The position numbers were made by a program, and so were the translations under genes. Of a stretch of 64,000 nucleotides of DNA, positions 32,273 through 58,736 are shown in pieces; position 1 is the stretch's first letter; every line of letters begins with the position of its first letter. The DNA comes from Amoebidium appalachense (lineage: Eukaryota > Ichthyosporea). The notes beneath the pieces are model-generated. The model made no database searches. It was not told where the DNA came from and saw only the letters and a program-made list of their open reading frames with translations. The stretch spans positions 11,222,001-11,286,000 of the forward strand of contig CAVNZM010000006.1 in NCBI GenBank assembly GCA_963693365.1. The letters are read 5' to 3'.

Positions 32273-34565
32273 CTGGGTTGGCCCACTGTGCACGTGACCG
32301 TGTGCCAGTGCCCAGCTGCTTGTTGAATGAATGACTTGTGTGTAACTGAGCAATTAATTGACTCTATATATATATATATGCTAGTACTGAGATGACTCCT
32401 TGTGTAACTGTTGCTGCTGTGACTCTATGTGAAGCTAAAACTGCCAACTGAACGAAGGTGTGGCGCCCTGCAGCCTGGGGCTGTAGGGTAGTGTGGTGGC
32501 CTGTGCCGTGTAGCGTACTGGCTTGAAAAATATACCCTAGCGAAATAGATATGAGCACGGTGTCCCCAGAGAAGTGTTTTTCCTCCTAATGCCTGTCCTC
32601 ACCCGGTGTTTCTCCCGCCAATTCATTTCTTGCTTGCACTTCCCCCTTATACCTCATGTTCTCCTATGGCGCTGTCAATCCTGAGTGCGACCTTTCCACC
32701 GTTATCTTCTTCTTCCTGCCCCTTCTTTCGCAGTCCGACAGGCCTTTGGTGCTCTGTTCGTTATCGGCCTGAGGGACCATCAGGTGCCGGCTTTTTGTTC
32801 GACCCCCTCTCCCCCCCCCCCCCCCCCCCCTCCCTTCCCCGCGCACCCACCCCACCTATGGTCTCCCCTCACCACCTCTTCACACATATTAAGATCTGAC
32901 TACATGTGTTGACCGTGCTGCAACCCTAAACCTATGCCGGCTTGCAATTGGTGCTGGGCCCTCAGCACTGCCACTGAGCAAACCTGCTGGTATCTGCCGG
33001 GGATGACAGTTGCGACAGTCACGGCAACAGCCCAAATGCGTACATGTGTATCATGGCTGGCAATGTTTGTCCTGCTTTCCATTTGGCCGCTTGTTGATTG
33101 TGTGCACACGCCAAAAACTTTAGTTGTTTGTTGGTTCAGGCATCAGGTGACAACGGTTGGAATCCTGACTCGAATGAAACAAGTGTGCATGATACTGCAG
33201 GGACACCTAAGGACACCACGAGTTTCATTAAAAAGCAACGTGTGTAGGTCAAGGCAGCATACCCATATCATGGTGCTGTTGTGGTCATCGGCACAAGCAA
33301 CTTGATCGATGGATATGATGGACACTCGACACGCAGCGCTGACACCAATTGCAGATCTGGCTGTTCCCCAAACCTACTGGCCAGAGGTGTTGGTTTGAAA
33401 ATCTACACGCGGAGTGCACAGCTGACTGCACGGCCCGCTACGGACTGCCTGCCGGAAGCACAAGGATGCATGCAGCTAACGCGTGCAGCATTCCACGGGT
33501 GCGCACGGGAGTTCGAGTAGAGTTAGCATCACGTTTTGCACACAGTTCACGCACTGTACGCATAAGTCACGCTGATGGTGGTGGTTGGGGGGAGGGGGGG
33601 GGGGGGGAGAGGAGGAAGGTGGGGGAAGGGGGGGAGGGGGGGGGGGGGGAGGGGAGGGGGGGGGGGGGGGGGGGGGGGGAAGGACGGTGGTGCTTGGCAG
33701 CTGCAGCCTGTCAGCTGCCTTTTCGGAACTTGGAAGGTCGCGGAATAGCCATATATGGTATGGGAAGACTCCTAAAGCGGGCAGTGGCTCATGGGTCAGC
33801 CAATCACTTGCCCCCCTCGCCCGTTGCATCAGTTTCCCAGCCAGACTCGGTCCTTGAAGGGAGAGCCTCGAACGTCGACAGTCCGAAAGACCACCACACT
33901 ATGTACGCGTTATTGGTGCCACACACCAAGAACACTCACAAGCCGACACGAGAAAACCCTGAATGTGAACATAGCAATGTGCGAGGTTCAAGCTGCAAAC
34001 ACAACAAACAGGTGGCTGCAACGCATAGAGAAGCAAATCTTGTCGAGGACAGTGGGGCATACGCACTGTGGTGAGAAAGGACGTACAGCCAACCGGTCAA
34101 CGAGTAGATCTAGACCAACTGTGAAGAAAGTAACGGGGCAAGTGTGTGCGGTATGCACATACGCACCATAGTCGCCACAGTACTACTTGCAGGTGTCTGC
34201 CCTTTGCCTTTATCACTTCTAATACACCTTGTTATCAATGCAGTTCATTCAGACTACCCATCCCTTTTTTCATCTGTGACACCTCGTTCCTCTCTCTCTA
34301 TCTGGTTGAGTGTGTATTGTTCCCCACCCCTACACCGTCTCCCACCTCTTAACCACACCCGCGTCTTGTTTCACGCGTTCATCTACGCATGCCAACTCAT
34401 CTATGTTTTGCACTCCCCTTGCTATTGCGGCAGAGGGGAGCAAAACCACGTTTACTCGGAGTGTCCAAGCCTGGGTGGGTGCTTTTCTGACTGACAGAGG
34501 CCTTCTCTCTGGGTGCAGGGCTGTGTGTTTTGTGCTGGGCAGAGCTGACAGAGCAAAGTCTGGCC
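32273..34565. other. no gene recognised upstream of the methyltransferase
   Basis: Holds the 3' flank of the orphan gene, C and G tracts (32813-32831, 33583-33680) and two weak hints of methyltransferase 5' untranslated exons. One is a 50-nt segment at 32734-32783 flanked by a good acceptor (TTCTTTCGCAG) and a GT. The other is an acceptor-like GGGTGCAG ending at 34518, just before the start codon. A 241-codon frame at 33349-34074 runs through a G tract and is not believed. Confidence 0.45.
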
Positions 34566-39764
<5,199 letters not shown>

Positions 39765-40651
39765 CCAAGTGTACCTGAAGGGCAGGGGGGAGTAGGTCGG
39801 CACGGAGATTTGGATGGCCTGTCTGCCTTTTGTGTTCTTTTTCTTTTTGTTTTTCGAGGTTGGGTGGGGAGGGGGAGAGGGGGGGGGAGGGGGGGGGGGG
39901 AGGGGGGGCTGGGTTCTGTGCTTAGAGAGGTGAGGGGGATGGGGGTGGTGCTTGTTTGTTGGCAAAGTGATTTAGAAACTCATTTGGGCAAAAAACGATA
40001 TGAAGATTATGGGCATGTACAGATAACCTTACAGGGGTTTTTATTTTGTGTGTGTGCGAGGTGGTGGTGTTTGGGGGGGGGGGGGGGGGGGATGAGGGGG
40101 AGGGGGCGGCATTGTTGACAAACTTCTCCACTGTCACATGTACATACTTAGAACTGGGCAGCCAATGGTTGTGGGGGACGTCTGGCACGGCAAATAGGGT
40201 GGTGTGATGTTGTTGATAGGATATCACAGTGTAAATATATCATACTAGACAACAGATTGTATAGAGGTCCTTTGGGCTGGGCAGATAGGGAATGTTGTGG
40301 TGTTGATAGGTTATTGCACTCGGCAATTTGTATTTGATATGTGGTGTGCTGGGACTCTTGGGTTGGGCAGATAGGACAGATATTGTCCTGCAAGGTGTAT
40401 GATACCGTGGTGCGGGGTATATGTACACCCGTGCCGTGTCTGCAAATAAAGATCGAATATAATTGGTTCGCTACCACTGCACACTAGGATCAGGCCACGG
40501 GCTTCAGCACCAGCTGTATGTTGTTGCTGTCAGCTGCAGAATATCTTCCTATATACAAATAGAACTTTCCGGACCGCCGTCTGTAGGCCCAGATGACACC
40601 CTAGCTAAAAGCCCAGACACTACTAGGCCACCACTCCTCATCCCCTTCCCC

Positions 40652-40682
<31 letters not shown>

Positions 40683-40945
40683 AAAAAAAAAAAAAGGAAC
40701 CCCCAAGGAATCACCCTCCACACAGTCCACAGCACACGGCAACCAACCAACAAATCAGCCCACATGCGTCCCAACAGCAAATCAACCAGTATGATGCATC
40801 AGAGTTGCCTGTATGTGGGGACGGACATCAACACATATGACCACCATGGATGCCCATGTGTTCCTTCACATGCATGATGTGGCATGGTGCCAGCAGGGCA
40901 TAACAATGTAGGCACATTCCGAAAACTGCAGCTCTGCCGTGGGCC
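39765..40945. other. convergent intergenic region, PCMT and VWA genes
   Basis: The 3' flanks of two genes that face each other. It holds G runs (39879-39908, 40074-40091) and a C run followed by an A run (40648-40695). An AATAAA at 40445-40450 on the plus strand could be a distal polyadenylation signal for PCMT. No exon is seen. Confidence 0.5.
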
Positions 40946-41995
40946 CTAGGCGCCAGGGCTTTGATGGCTGGCCTGGCTCTGTGCCCGATCATCAGGCTGC
41001 TGGGCCGACTGCTGGTGTTGCTGCTGCCCAACCCCAAAGAACCCTCTCCAACGAAGGGGCCCGGGGAGGGAGAACTGGCCGGGGGGCATGGGCTGTGTGT
41101 GGGCCGGCAGGGTGGTGTCTGTGTGGGTGACGTAGTGGGACTGGGCCTGGCGGCTGATGTTCTGGGTGGTGCTGCGCAGGTTGTGGGCCCCAAAGCTGCG
41201 GTAGTCGTCCCTGCTCTGCACACTAAGCATCCCCCGCTGCAGCTGTGTCTTGAGCTCAGCACCCTGTGCCCTGCTACCGGTGTGGCTGCTCTGTGCCCCG
41301 GCCACAAGTGTGAGCACGTGCATTTTGCAGCCAACACACTGCCAGTACCCTTTGAAGGTGGAGGAGGGGGGTGGGGGGGGGGGGGGGGGGGGAAGGGGGG
41401 GGCCGGGGGGTGTACGCGCATGTGAGTGTGTGTGTGTATGTGTGTGTGTGGGGGGGGGGGGGGGTGTTTGAGTGTGTGTGTGTTTTTGTGCGTGCGGCGC
41501 TTGTGTATGTGTGCATGTGTATGTACCTGTGCGTGCGTGCGTGCGTGCGCGCGTGCGTGCGTAAGTGCGTGCGTGTGGGTGTGGTTGTGCATATGTATGT
41601 GTGTGTGTGTTTGCTCGGACCTACATCCAGGGTGTGCATGGCGTGTTGCAGGCGTGTCTTAGCCTGTTCCATGTTGCCCAGTGCCGCCTGCCTGTCTGCC
41701 TCAGCTAGGGCCTCAGCCACGTCCAGTCTTGTGCGCTCAGCTTCAATCTCGGCCACAAAACAGCTAGGCCCTACCTGGTCTGCAACCACCCAATCACTTG
41801 AGCACATGATGGCCTGAACTGCTACGGCCCCAGGGGGTTGCCAGAACGGGATGAGGGTGGAGCAGGCGATTGAGCATAGAAAAATTGGCTTTAATGGGAT
41901 CCCAGGCTGCTATCCTGACGGGGAGGAGGGCGGGGGGGGGGGGGGGGGGGGGAGGGGCGGGGGGAGGGGGGGGGGGGGGGGAGGGATATAACTTT

Positions 41996-42027
<32 letters not shown>

Positions 42028-43175
42028 GGGATATAACTTTCACAGTATCTTCGTATCCGATGTTGCATCCTCAACCAAGGGGGTGGAGTGAGGGTGGAGA
42101 GGAGCACGGGGGGAGTTGGGAAAGGCGGGGGGCTTGGCTCATTTTAAAAGATTCAGGTAGGGGTAGGCAAGGAGGGGGAGGTCCGTGGGGGGGAGGGGGG
42201 GGGGGAGGAGGGAAGGGAAGAGAGGGGGGGGGGGGGAGGGGAGTAGTTGAAAAGGCGAACAGCACACGGGCACGCATGTATGTACACACCTGCAGGCACC
42301 CTTCTGATTGTGGCCATGGTCGTTGCAGTCAGCTGTGTGGCTATGGGCACGTTGAAGTAGCCGAGGTGTGCCGTGACCCTTGTGGTGCCTGGGGCCATTA
42401 TTTCGGGCACGGAGAGCAGCAGCAGCACGGCCCTGCTGCGCTCACTGACCAGGTCGTCCAGCTGCAGCCTCACTCTGCGGCCCTCATCCTCCATGCTGGC
42501 CTTGCCGTGCTGCCCACACACCTGCACCACTCGGTCAGACAAGGCCCAGGTTTCGCCTTGTATATAAGCTCACAACCCTCAAGCGCCCCCTCCCCCTCTC
42601 CCCCCCCCTCCCTCCCCCCCTCAAACTCCCCGCCTGCATATCACATCCCTTCTCCCCTTCCCCATCCCCCAACAGGGCTCTTTTTGCACATTCAATACAC
42701 TCTCCCGACCCAGGACAAAGAATACATGTATAGTACCATCACTAGTTCGTTATTTCCCCCCTCCTCCCCCCTCCCCCCTCCCCCTAGGCGCGGAAGCACC
42801 CCCTCACTTGCACTTCTCCCCACCTTTGCTCCGAATTAGTACGATTTCCCACCAACTTCACACATCCCTTCGTCATACCTTCTCTCAATTCCCCTGGCGA
42901 ATTTCTCTGCCATCTCCCCCCCTCCCCCTCTCCCCCTCCCCCCCCCCTCCCCCCCCCCCCCAAAAAAAAAAAAAAAATCCTTATCCCCCCACCTTCCAAT
43001 GCTATCCCGTACACCGCACTTCATCCGTTGTGCTTTCTCCGAACTTCCCCTCCATCGAAACCCTATTCCCCTCTTCAATTAGATTGATAACAAAAAGATG
43101 TCAACGCCCTCCTCTTCCCCCTCCCTCCCTCTCCCCCCCCCCCCCCCCTCCGGCCGTTCCCCCCCCGCCCACCAG

Positions 43176-43222
<47 letters not shown>

Positions 43223-45735
43223 ATGCCCACCCGCCCCCACCACCTTTCTCGCACCTGGGCCAACTTCTCTCCACACCACCCCTTCCCACCAATGGTCAGC
43301 AGCCCAACTGTTCACCCACACACGGCTCTGCGTAATCCCACTCCAGGCCCCCTTCTCTTAACACCTCTGCATCGTCATCCCCGGTGCCCTCCCCCCCCCC
43401 CCCCCCCCCCCCCCCAACCTTCAAACTCCAACCCCCCGCCCCTCTTCCCCTTTCGTCCACACACACACACGCACACACACACACAGGGCACACAGACACG
43501 TGCACACACGCACGCGCTCGCGCGCACAAACACACACACACACAAAAGCAAACACTGCACCACCACCACCACCACCACCACCCACCCACCCACACCCACT
43601 CACACACCAAAGAGAGATAAACAGTAAGAATATGGGGAAAAAACTCAAGAACTGTATGGCCAAACCACCTCCCCCCTCCTCCCTCTCCCTCCCCCTCCCC
43701 CCCCGGGAAGCCATACAAACACAACCCCCCCACACATCCCAAAAGGGCTGCCCATTAATCGCAAATTCACAAGTTTTCTAAACTCTAAACGGTATACGGT
43801 TCCCACGGTTTAAACTACACAGTCAAACATAGACACCTCAAACACAACAATTCAAGGAGGTACAGCCAGACAGACACCCGCCTTCAATATTTTGTTGCCG
43901 GGGGGGCCAGCAGTCTCTACCAGCAGCTCTATGTTCTGTGCAGCCACAGTCAGCAGGCCACCCAAGCAGTCACTGAATGCGTCACCCAGATTGTCCTGGT
44001 TGCGCATGAAGTAGTACATGCCGCTGGCTGCATCGCTCAGGGCTGACAGCAGCTGGGAGTCGTGGTCAGCCCCGTAGCCAAATGCATGCAGCATGATCTG
44101 CGGCATCATACGTGCACCCTGGAACGCACGGATCATCTCCGACGACGTCTGGATGCCCTGCACGTGCTTATGTTAGCCTCATATCTAAAAGCCTACCATG
44201 GATCATTTAAATCCCCCCCCCCCCCCCCCCCCAAACACACCCCCCTCCCCCCAACACCCGGCCCCCCCCCCCTCCCTCCAGTCCCTCCCCTCCCCCCCGA
44301 CTATGCATTAAAATCTGTGCCCAGATACTATGCAATTACTCGTGCACAGCTTGATCGTGCCTAGAATCATGGAATCACGATCGCGAGCGCTGGTAACTGC
44401 CACGCACACGTGCGCATCGGTGTGTATGTGCCTGCAACGGCTCTTTTCTAGAACTTGTTAGCCAACAGGTCAGCCTGAGAAGCTACAAAACTTAGGACTG
44501 CACCACACCAATGGCCTATGCATCATAATCAACCAATCCATGTGCAAGCACTTTATGGGCCGGGGTGCGATACGCAACACCAAATTACTTCAAGGCCGTT
44601 AAACGGGATACGGACATTCTTTTTCCCATTGCGTTTTCTCTCTTGTCTCCCCTCTTGCGGAAATCGACAATTTGTGGGTTTTGTTCAGAAGGCAGGTAAA
44701 TTTGACAGAACGATAAGCATGGGCTAGATGTTGCTTAGCCACTGGCAGCCAATTTCCAGGCACATGCACCGTGATGCACATTCACCTAGGCAGCCAATTT
44801 CCAGGCACATGCACCGTGATGCACATTCACCTAGGCAGCCGCATGCAGGGGTACTATTTTGTGCACTTACCACATTTGCCTGTCCGTCGGTAAACAGCAG
44901 CACAGCAGCAATCTCGTCCTGCTTGGCTGACTCCTACGGTTTGGGCTTCCAGTTAGGCTTCATGCAAACGGCGCCTTTCCACGCGCACCCCTAAGACTTA
45001 TCTATAAACTTTAAGGTTTTCTTTACACCATATGCAAAACGTTTGTGTTGTGGCAACTCTAAAATTCACAAATCTCCACTGCCTGATTTGAACATACGGC
45101 CGGGCCACCTAATTGGCAGCAGCAAAAAGGTATACCCTGCTGTTGCTGGGAAAAAGCAAATGAAAAAACTACGTCTAAATTAAAAGTTAATTCCCGCTCC
45201 CACGCACCCACAATTGCAAACTTCTTCCGTTTGAAATGAAAATGTTACGACACCAGCAGGTCCTCACCTGCAGAATCTGCAGCCCCTTAAGCAGGCCCCC
45301 ACTCAAGTTTGTGCCCCCGCCTGCGCACACACGTGCCAGGGCAGCACAAGCACGGGCACGATTCTCCTTGGTCATGGGGGTGATGGGCAGCAACACATCG
45401 ACGGTGTTGTTAAACACAACAACCCCAAGGTGGTCACACGGCCGCAGCTGCCCAATCCCAAATGTCACGCTCTGCTTGAGCAGTTCCAACTTGTCGCCCT
45501 CCATGCTGCCCGAGTTGTCCAGCACGTAGACAACACGCAGAGGGGCACGCTGCACGGTGTCGAATTTCGGGGCCGTAAGGTTGACGAGACAGTAGATGTC
45601 TCGAGCGTGGTTGTACGCTACAGAGTCGGCCTCGACGTGTAGCTGCATGTTCACACACAAGGGTCCGCCAGCCTGCCCGTTTTCACCAACCATGGCTGCG
45701 CTATCCGAATTATTTCCAGCGATTTTCGAAACCAA
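40946..45735 (-). CDS. von Willebrand factor A domain protein with Vwaint-like C-terminus
   Basis: Seven exons in gene order: 45268-45735, 44871-44933, 43878-44157, 43320-43366, 42290-42521, 41625-41818, 40946-41290, giving about 542 residues. The VWA domain spans about residues 60-250. It has the metal site DNSGS (73-77) in RVVYVLDNSGSMEGDKLELL, the Thr loop CAGGGTNLSGGLL, and FTDGQANV supplying the last ligand. Then come VRLQLDDLVSERSRAVLLLL (a beta-sandwich-like segment) and a coiled-coil region EAERTRLDVAEALAEADRQA, as in VWA proteins with a Vwaint domain. The C-terminus is Gln/Pro-rich. The protein probably acts in the cytosol as a metal-dependent protein-binding scaffold; no signal peptide is seen. 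Exon 4 and its junctions (43320 or 43316; 42521 or 42529) have two phase-consistent solutions differing by a few residues, and the exon 7 start is likewise the best of several. Confidence 0.89.
44745..44833. repeat. 45-nt direct duplication
   Basis: Two copies of GGCAGCCAATTTCCAGGCAC followed by ATGCACCGTGATGCACATTCACCTA, in VWA intron 2 next to exon 2. It looks recent, since the copies are identical. Confidence 0.9.
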
Positions 45736-45832
45736 AACGTGAATGGTATCTGTGTAATCCTGCTCTTATTTTTCGTTCTCGAGATGAAAAAGTTTGACGC
45801 AAGTGACAGGATGATGGTAGAAGCTAGGCCTG

Positions 45833-45840
45833 CTTATATA
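45833..45840 (-). promoter_or_regulatory. TATA box of the VWA gene
   Basis: TATATAAG on the minus strand, about 98 nt upstream of the start codon. The identical octamer lies upstream of PIAS. Confidence 0.55.
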
Positions 45841-46578
45841 GGTGCGTTCCAGCTCGGATCAGTTACGTCACCGGTTAAATGGAAGACGAAGCAGCAATCT
45901 AATGCTTAGAAATGATTTGTTTATCATGAGTTATAATAAATGTGTACGATACAAAACATTATAATCCACAAATATCACAGATGACGCATGGCGTTTTAGC
46001 GTAGTAACGTAATCACTTTGCTGCCGCAGCACTGGTGGCGCCACAGCTGGGGCTCCCGCTCGGCCCGGAGGCCCGGCCCTGCAGTCTGCCAGGCTGTGAC
46101 TCAGTATGGCGCGCCGCCGCTGAGTAAAGAAGCAAGTAGTAAAGCAGCCAAAAAGAAATTGACAGCACAGGAAAAAAGGTTAGAGAAATAAAGAGGAAAC
46201 AAAAGACAATACATACTGTACTGGAGAATTCGTTCTTGCATATGCGTCATTTTCGTGTGCGCAGCAGGCATCCAAATATGGCTACCTTTGGGCGCTACCC
46301 ATTGGCTGGCGATTCTAGAGATCCTTCACATGCGCCAGTCACTGCACCAGAATTCGAACAGAAGTCTTGACTTCAACGGTCAAGTAACTTGAAGTAAGAG
46401 GTGCCGTGCTATACGTATACGCCAACAACTTGGCAGGATTCAGCCTAGAATAGTACACAGCACGTTAGGTTTTTAGTGCAGCCTCGCCTGTGGCACTTTT
46501 TTTTACGGGGGCGCTAAGCATCTTTATAAGTGTTCTAGAGTAAGTGGCGGGGTTGTTGTTCGTTCTGAAAGGGCTAAT

Positions 46579-46586
46579 TATATAAG
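46579..46586 (+). promoter_or_regulatory. TATA box of the PIAS gene
   Basis: TATATAAG, about 152 nt upstream of the ATG. Confidence 0.55.
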
Positions 46587-46737
46587 TGGTGGTGTGCGAA
46601 GGTGCCTTTGCTTTCCACTCCCGTTCACCACCACAATCAATATACTGGGCAGTTTAGAGTGCGGCATGCAGGCCGAAGCAACCCGCCACACGTACTACCG
46701 GGCAAGGTAGGGGGCCCTACATACGCCTGGAAGCAAG

Positions 46738-55416
<8,679 letters not shown>

Positions 55417-57834
55417 GAGAATGGCTGCACCTTGCACGGCACGAATGATACGAAGAAGGCCTATTTGCACGTATGTGGTCTTACATGGATGCACGTAGTT
55501 AGTAATGAATGATTATAATACCAACTGCAAACATACCCTCATTGCGATACAGTCCCTCCTCTCTATTCCTTCCTGTTCAGTATGTGTTAGCTGTATTCAT
55601 AGTGGCACCGTGTTGCGAGCATGCAATAGCTTTGCCTAGGATTGTAAATAGACGCAGGGCATGCTAAGGATGATTGTTTTCTTATAATTCGAACATAAAT
55701 GAAATATTGACCATTGCACGTGCTGAAACCAGGATGACATTTTGTATTCATAGTCGACAGTGGGCAGTTTAAGGATAAGATTATCTACCAATTCAAAAAA
55801 CACAGCTCTCTCTTGGACGACGTCAGTCCAATTGCAATTGACAAACTGAGCATACGGGCATACTTGAATTAATAGTTGCTTGTTCACATTGATTCAAGTC
55901 TTTTATAGGCACAAGCACAAAGCCTGAGCCCTTGCACTATAGAGCACGCGTGTACACAGACAACAAATAAGCAGACAGCAAGCAAATATAGATGAATGGA
56001 CATTGCACAGTCCCGCAACCACACAGATGTTATGCACACTCACGACATTGCCAAGAGGCCCACCTGCACACACACGCACGCGCGCACGGACACACACACT
56101 CAAACACACATGGACACCCACACGTCACGCGCACAACCTGGGACCTCCTTCTGAAGAATATTCGGTGCCATCTTTTGAGTCATTATGGAAGCTGTGTGGC
56201 CCTGCACGCCGGCCTCAGTATACACTGCACAAGTGTAACGGTTTCTCCCCCTTCCCCCCCCCCCCCCCCCCCCCCCCCCCCGTGTATGCGTACTTCGTAC
56301 CGTGTTCCGCATTCAACCCCCCCCCCCCCCCCCCCCCCCGCCCCCCCCCTCCCCGCTTTCCCGCCCTCCCCACCCCTTCCTCAACCACCACCACCTCCGC
56401 GAGCTCCTACGGTAGATCCTGCCATTTCCACAGCTGGAATCTGGGACATTCATGCAAATGATTAATTAATGTCAGTGCATTAATATTTCGAAGTCGAAGA
56501 TGCCATCCGTGTCGATTTGAGATGATTGTCCCATGTTTAGCCTTTATCAATCGGAGTTCTTCTGTATAGACACACATGCATGACTTATTCTTTATGCATT
56601 CACACGGAGCTTATTTGTCTTGATCTTTTAAATTTGTGACTCAGCATCATGAGGTACTACCAATGTTGTACTCTGTCTCGAGGCTTCACACATGTCCTAC
56701 TGCGCAGTGGCAAGGTTTGTTTATGTACACCAAGGTTGCGTGCCCAAAGCACTATCTATTATACTGACATAGCATCATGCATGGGTATACAAAGCGCGCT
56801 ATATATACCCACGAGAATAACAGAAATACGACGCCATATGTTAAGTGTTGCCGACATCAAAAGTCTTTCAGTAACACAGCCTTACACAGGCCGGTCATGA
56901 TGTATGGCGTAAAAACGTGTCAGTAACCGCACACAGGGTTGTCACGACTGGCTTCCGAGCCTCCGGGCCCAGTGACGTCATGGATTGTGGGCGCCCCCTG
57001 CACCACTGGATTTACTGGAAATTTGTATGCAATTTGTCATGTATAGTCTGTGCACCAGGGTCCAATGAGTCGCATAAAGCTTTTTGAGTTGAAAAGTCAC
57101 TAATAAAAAGCTTTATGTGTTTATAAAATATTTCTGGTAGAAATAAAATTCCCGAAGTGCTAATAACTACCCACAGGCGGACGATGCTCTTTCCCCTTTA
57201 GAGTTCTAAAATGAAACCCCTAGCCCTGTGGGCAGCTCATTGCGGTTGAGGAAAGAGACAGGGCTGGAATTGACCGTTGACCAATCATAATGCGCCGTGA
57301 TCGCACACAGTTGTAGACTGCACTGAGCTGTGGCATCCTGGGTTCAACGACGGTCCCCCGCATCACCGTATTTTATGACGCTGCGTAGAAAGTGTTGGAC
57401 ACCGTCTACGATCCACATTAACAGGAAAACATAACTTAGGAATACATAATATATAACTAGATCGTTTGTAGCTGTTATTAGAGCTTATTTGCGCATAAAA
57501 CAAAGTTTAGATGTTTGTATGAGATACGAAATCATGTCGAATCTGGTGCAAGTTGATGAGCAGAACGAATAGCTTTGAGCGCGGTAAAATAAATGGGATC
57601 TTGGGATTGTATTGTGCCTTGTATGTTATGTAATGCAACCAACCCAAAAGCCGACCAAATCATTTTGCATGCACCGAAAGGTATGAAAATGCAAGAAAGG
57701 TAGCCATAATTTAAATGCTAGAATTTGTTGAAAAAGAAAGCAACAATGCTACTATTGACATTTAACTGTCATGCACATACTGTATCCGGGTCTAGTTTTC
57801 GACTGTTAGCAATTTGCCACGCTCCTCAGCCCAC
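55417..57834. other. intergenic between PIAS and the small orphan gene
   Basis: Holds the PIAS 3' flank, C runs (56256-56280, 56317-56339) and a 3' fragment of the dispersed element. A CpG-rich patch at 56940-57005 contains a CRE-type TGACGTCA (56973-56980), which would suit a promoter but has no gene directly after it. The rest is AT-balanced and without exons. Confidence 0.5.
56281..56338 (+). repeat. dispersed C-tailed element, 3' fragment (copy 4)
   Basis: GTATGCGTACTTCGTACCGT plus GTTCCGCATTCAA, then a C run. It matches the last 40 nt of copies 2 and 3 and is truncated at the 5' side by another C run, which fits a 5'-truncated insertion. Confidence 0.8.
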
Positions 57835-57842
57835 CATATAAA
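57835..57842 (+). promoter_or_regulatory. TATA-like element of the small orphan gene
   Basis: CATATAAA, about 70 nt upstream of the ATG at 57912. Confidence 0.45.
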
Positions 57843-57911
57843 CCCAGCAATCTGCGGCATTGTTCAATGTGGGCAACTTAGCAACTCTCGAGGGAGAGAA
57901 TCGAACGCGAC

Positions 57912-58339
57912 ATGGGGTTTCTTTCGGTCCTTCGGGGCACCAAGAGGCAAAGAGCTTTTGGCCTGAAAGTTTCAGCGGCCTCAGACACCCGGTTGAACGC
58001 TGGCGATGAGGCAGGGCAGTCGGCGCCGTCCTCGCTGAAATCTGGGCAGTTTGCACTGAGCCTGCCAAACCTGTCCGTGTTGTCGAAGAGGTCGAACAGC
58101 AGTGACAAGGAGGATGCGGTAAACATAAGCAGCAGCAGTCTCAAACCGGTGGCGGCGGCAGAGAGGCCTGTGGTCGTTTCCTTTAAGGTGTGTTGAAGCG
58201 TGTGTGTTTGCGTGTGAGCGTGTGTATGCGTGTGCGTTCGTGCGTTTGTGTATACTTGGGTGCCTTGGTGTGCTTTCGTGTGTGCGTATGTGGGCGTTGT
58301 GTGTGTCTGTGTGTGTGTGGGGTGGGCGTTGTGTGTGTA

Positions 58340-58419
<80 letters not shown>

Positions 58420-58466
58420 CGCGTGTGCGTGTGCGTGCAAGCGTGTGTGTGGCTGTGTACACACAG

Positions 58467-58503
<37 letters not shown>

Positions 58504-58510
58504 TGTGTGA

Positions 58511-58590
<80 letters not shown>

Positions 58591-58605
58591 CTGTGTACAC
58601 ACACA

Positions 58606-58642
<37 letters not shown>

Positions 58643-58659
58643 TGTGTGAATGTGTGTGA

Positions 58660-58736
<77 letters not shown>

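Larger units (their letters stand above)
45736..46737. other. divergent promoter region of VWA and PIAS genes
   Basis: A 1.0-kb space between two start codons facing away from each other. It contains TATATAAG elements facing each gene (listed separately), an AP-1-type TGACTCA at 46097-46103 inside a CpG-rich patch (46030-46125), an inverted CCAAT (ATTGG, 46300-46304), and a minimal five-codon open frame (MARRR) at 46106-46123. Assignment of factors is inference from motif shape. Confidence 0.55.

Noticed and set aside
33349-34074. 241-codon frame upstream of PCMT
   Set aside because: One third is a poly-G translation (Gly), the rest has random composition, and there is no splice partner.
56973-56980. 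CRE-type TGACGTCA as a promoter of a missed gene
   Set aside because: No start codon with coding character follows within 900 bp; noted only in the intergenic entry.
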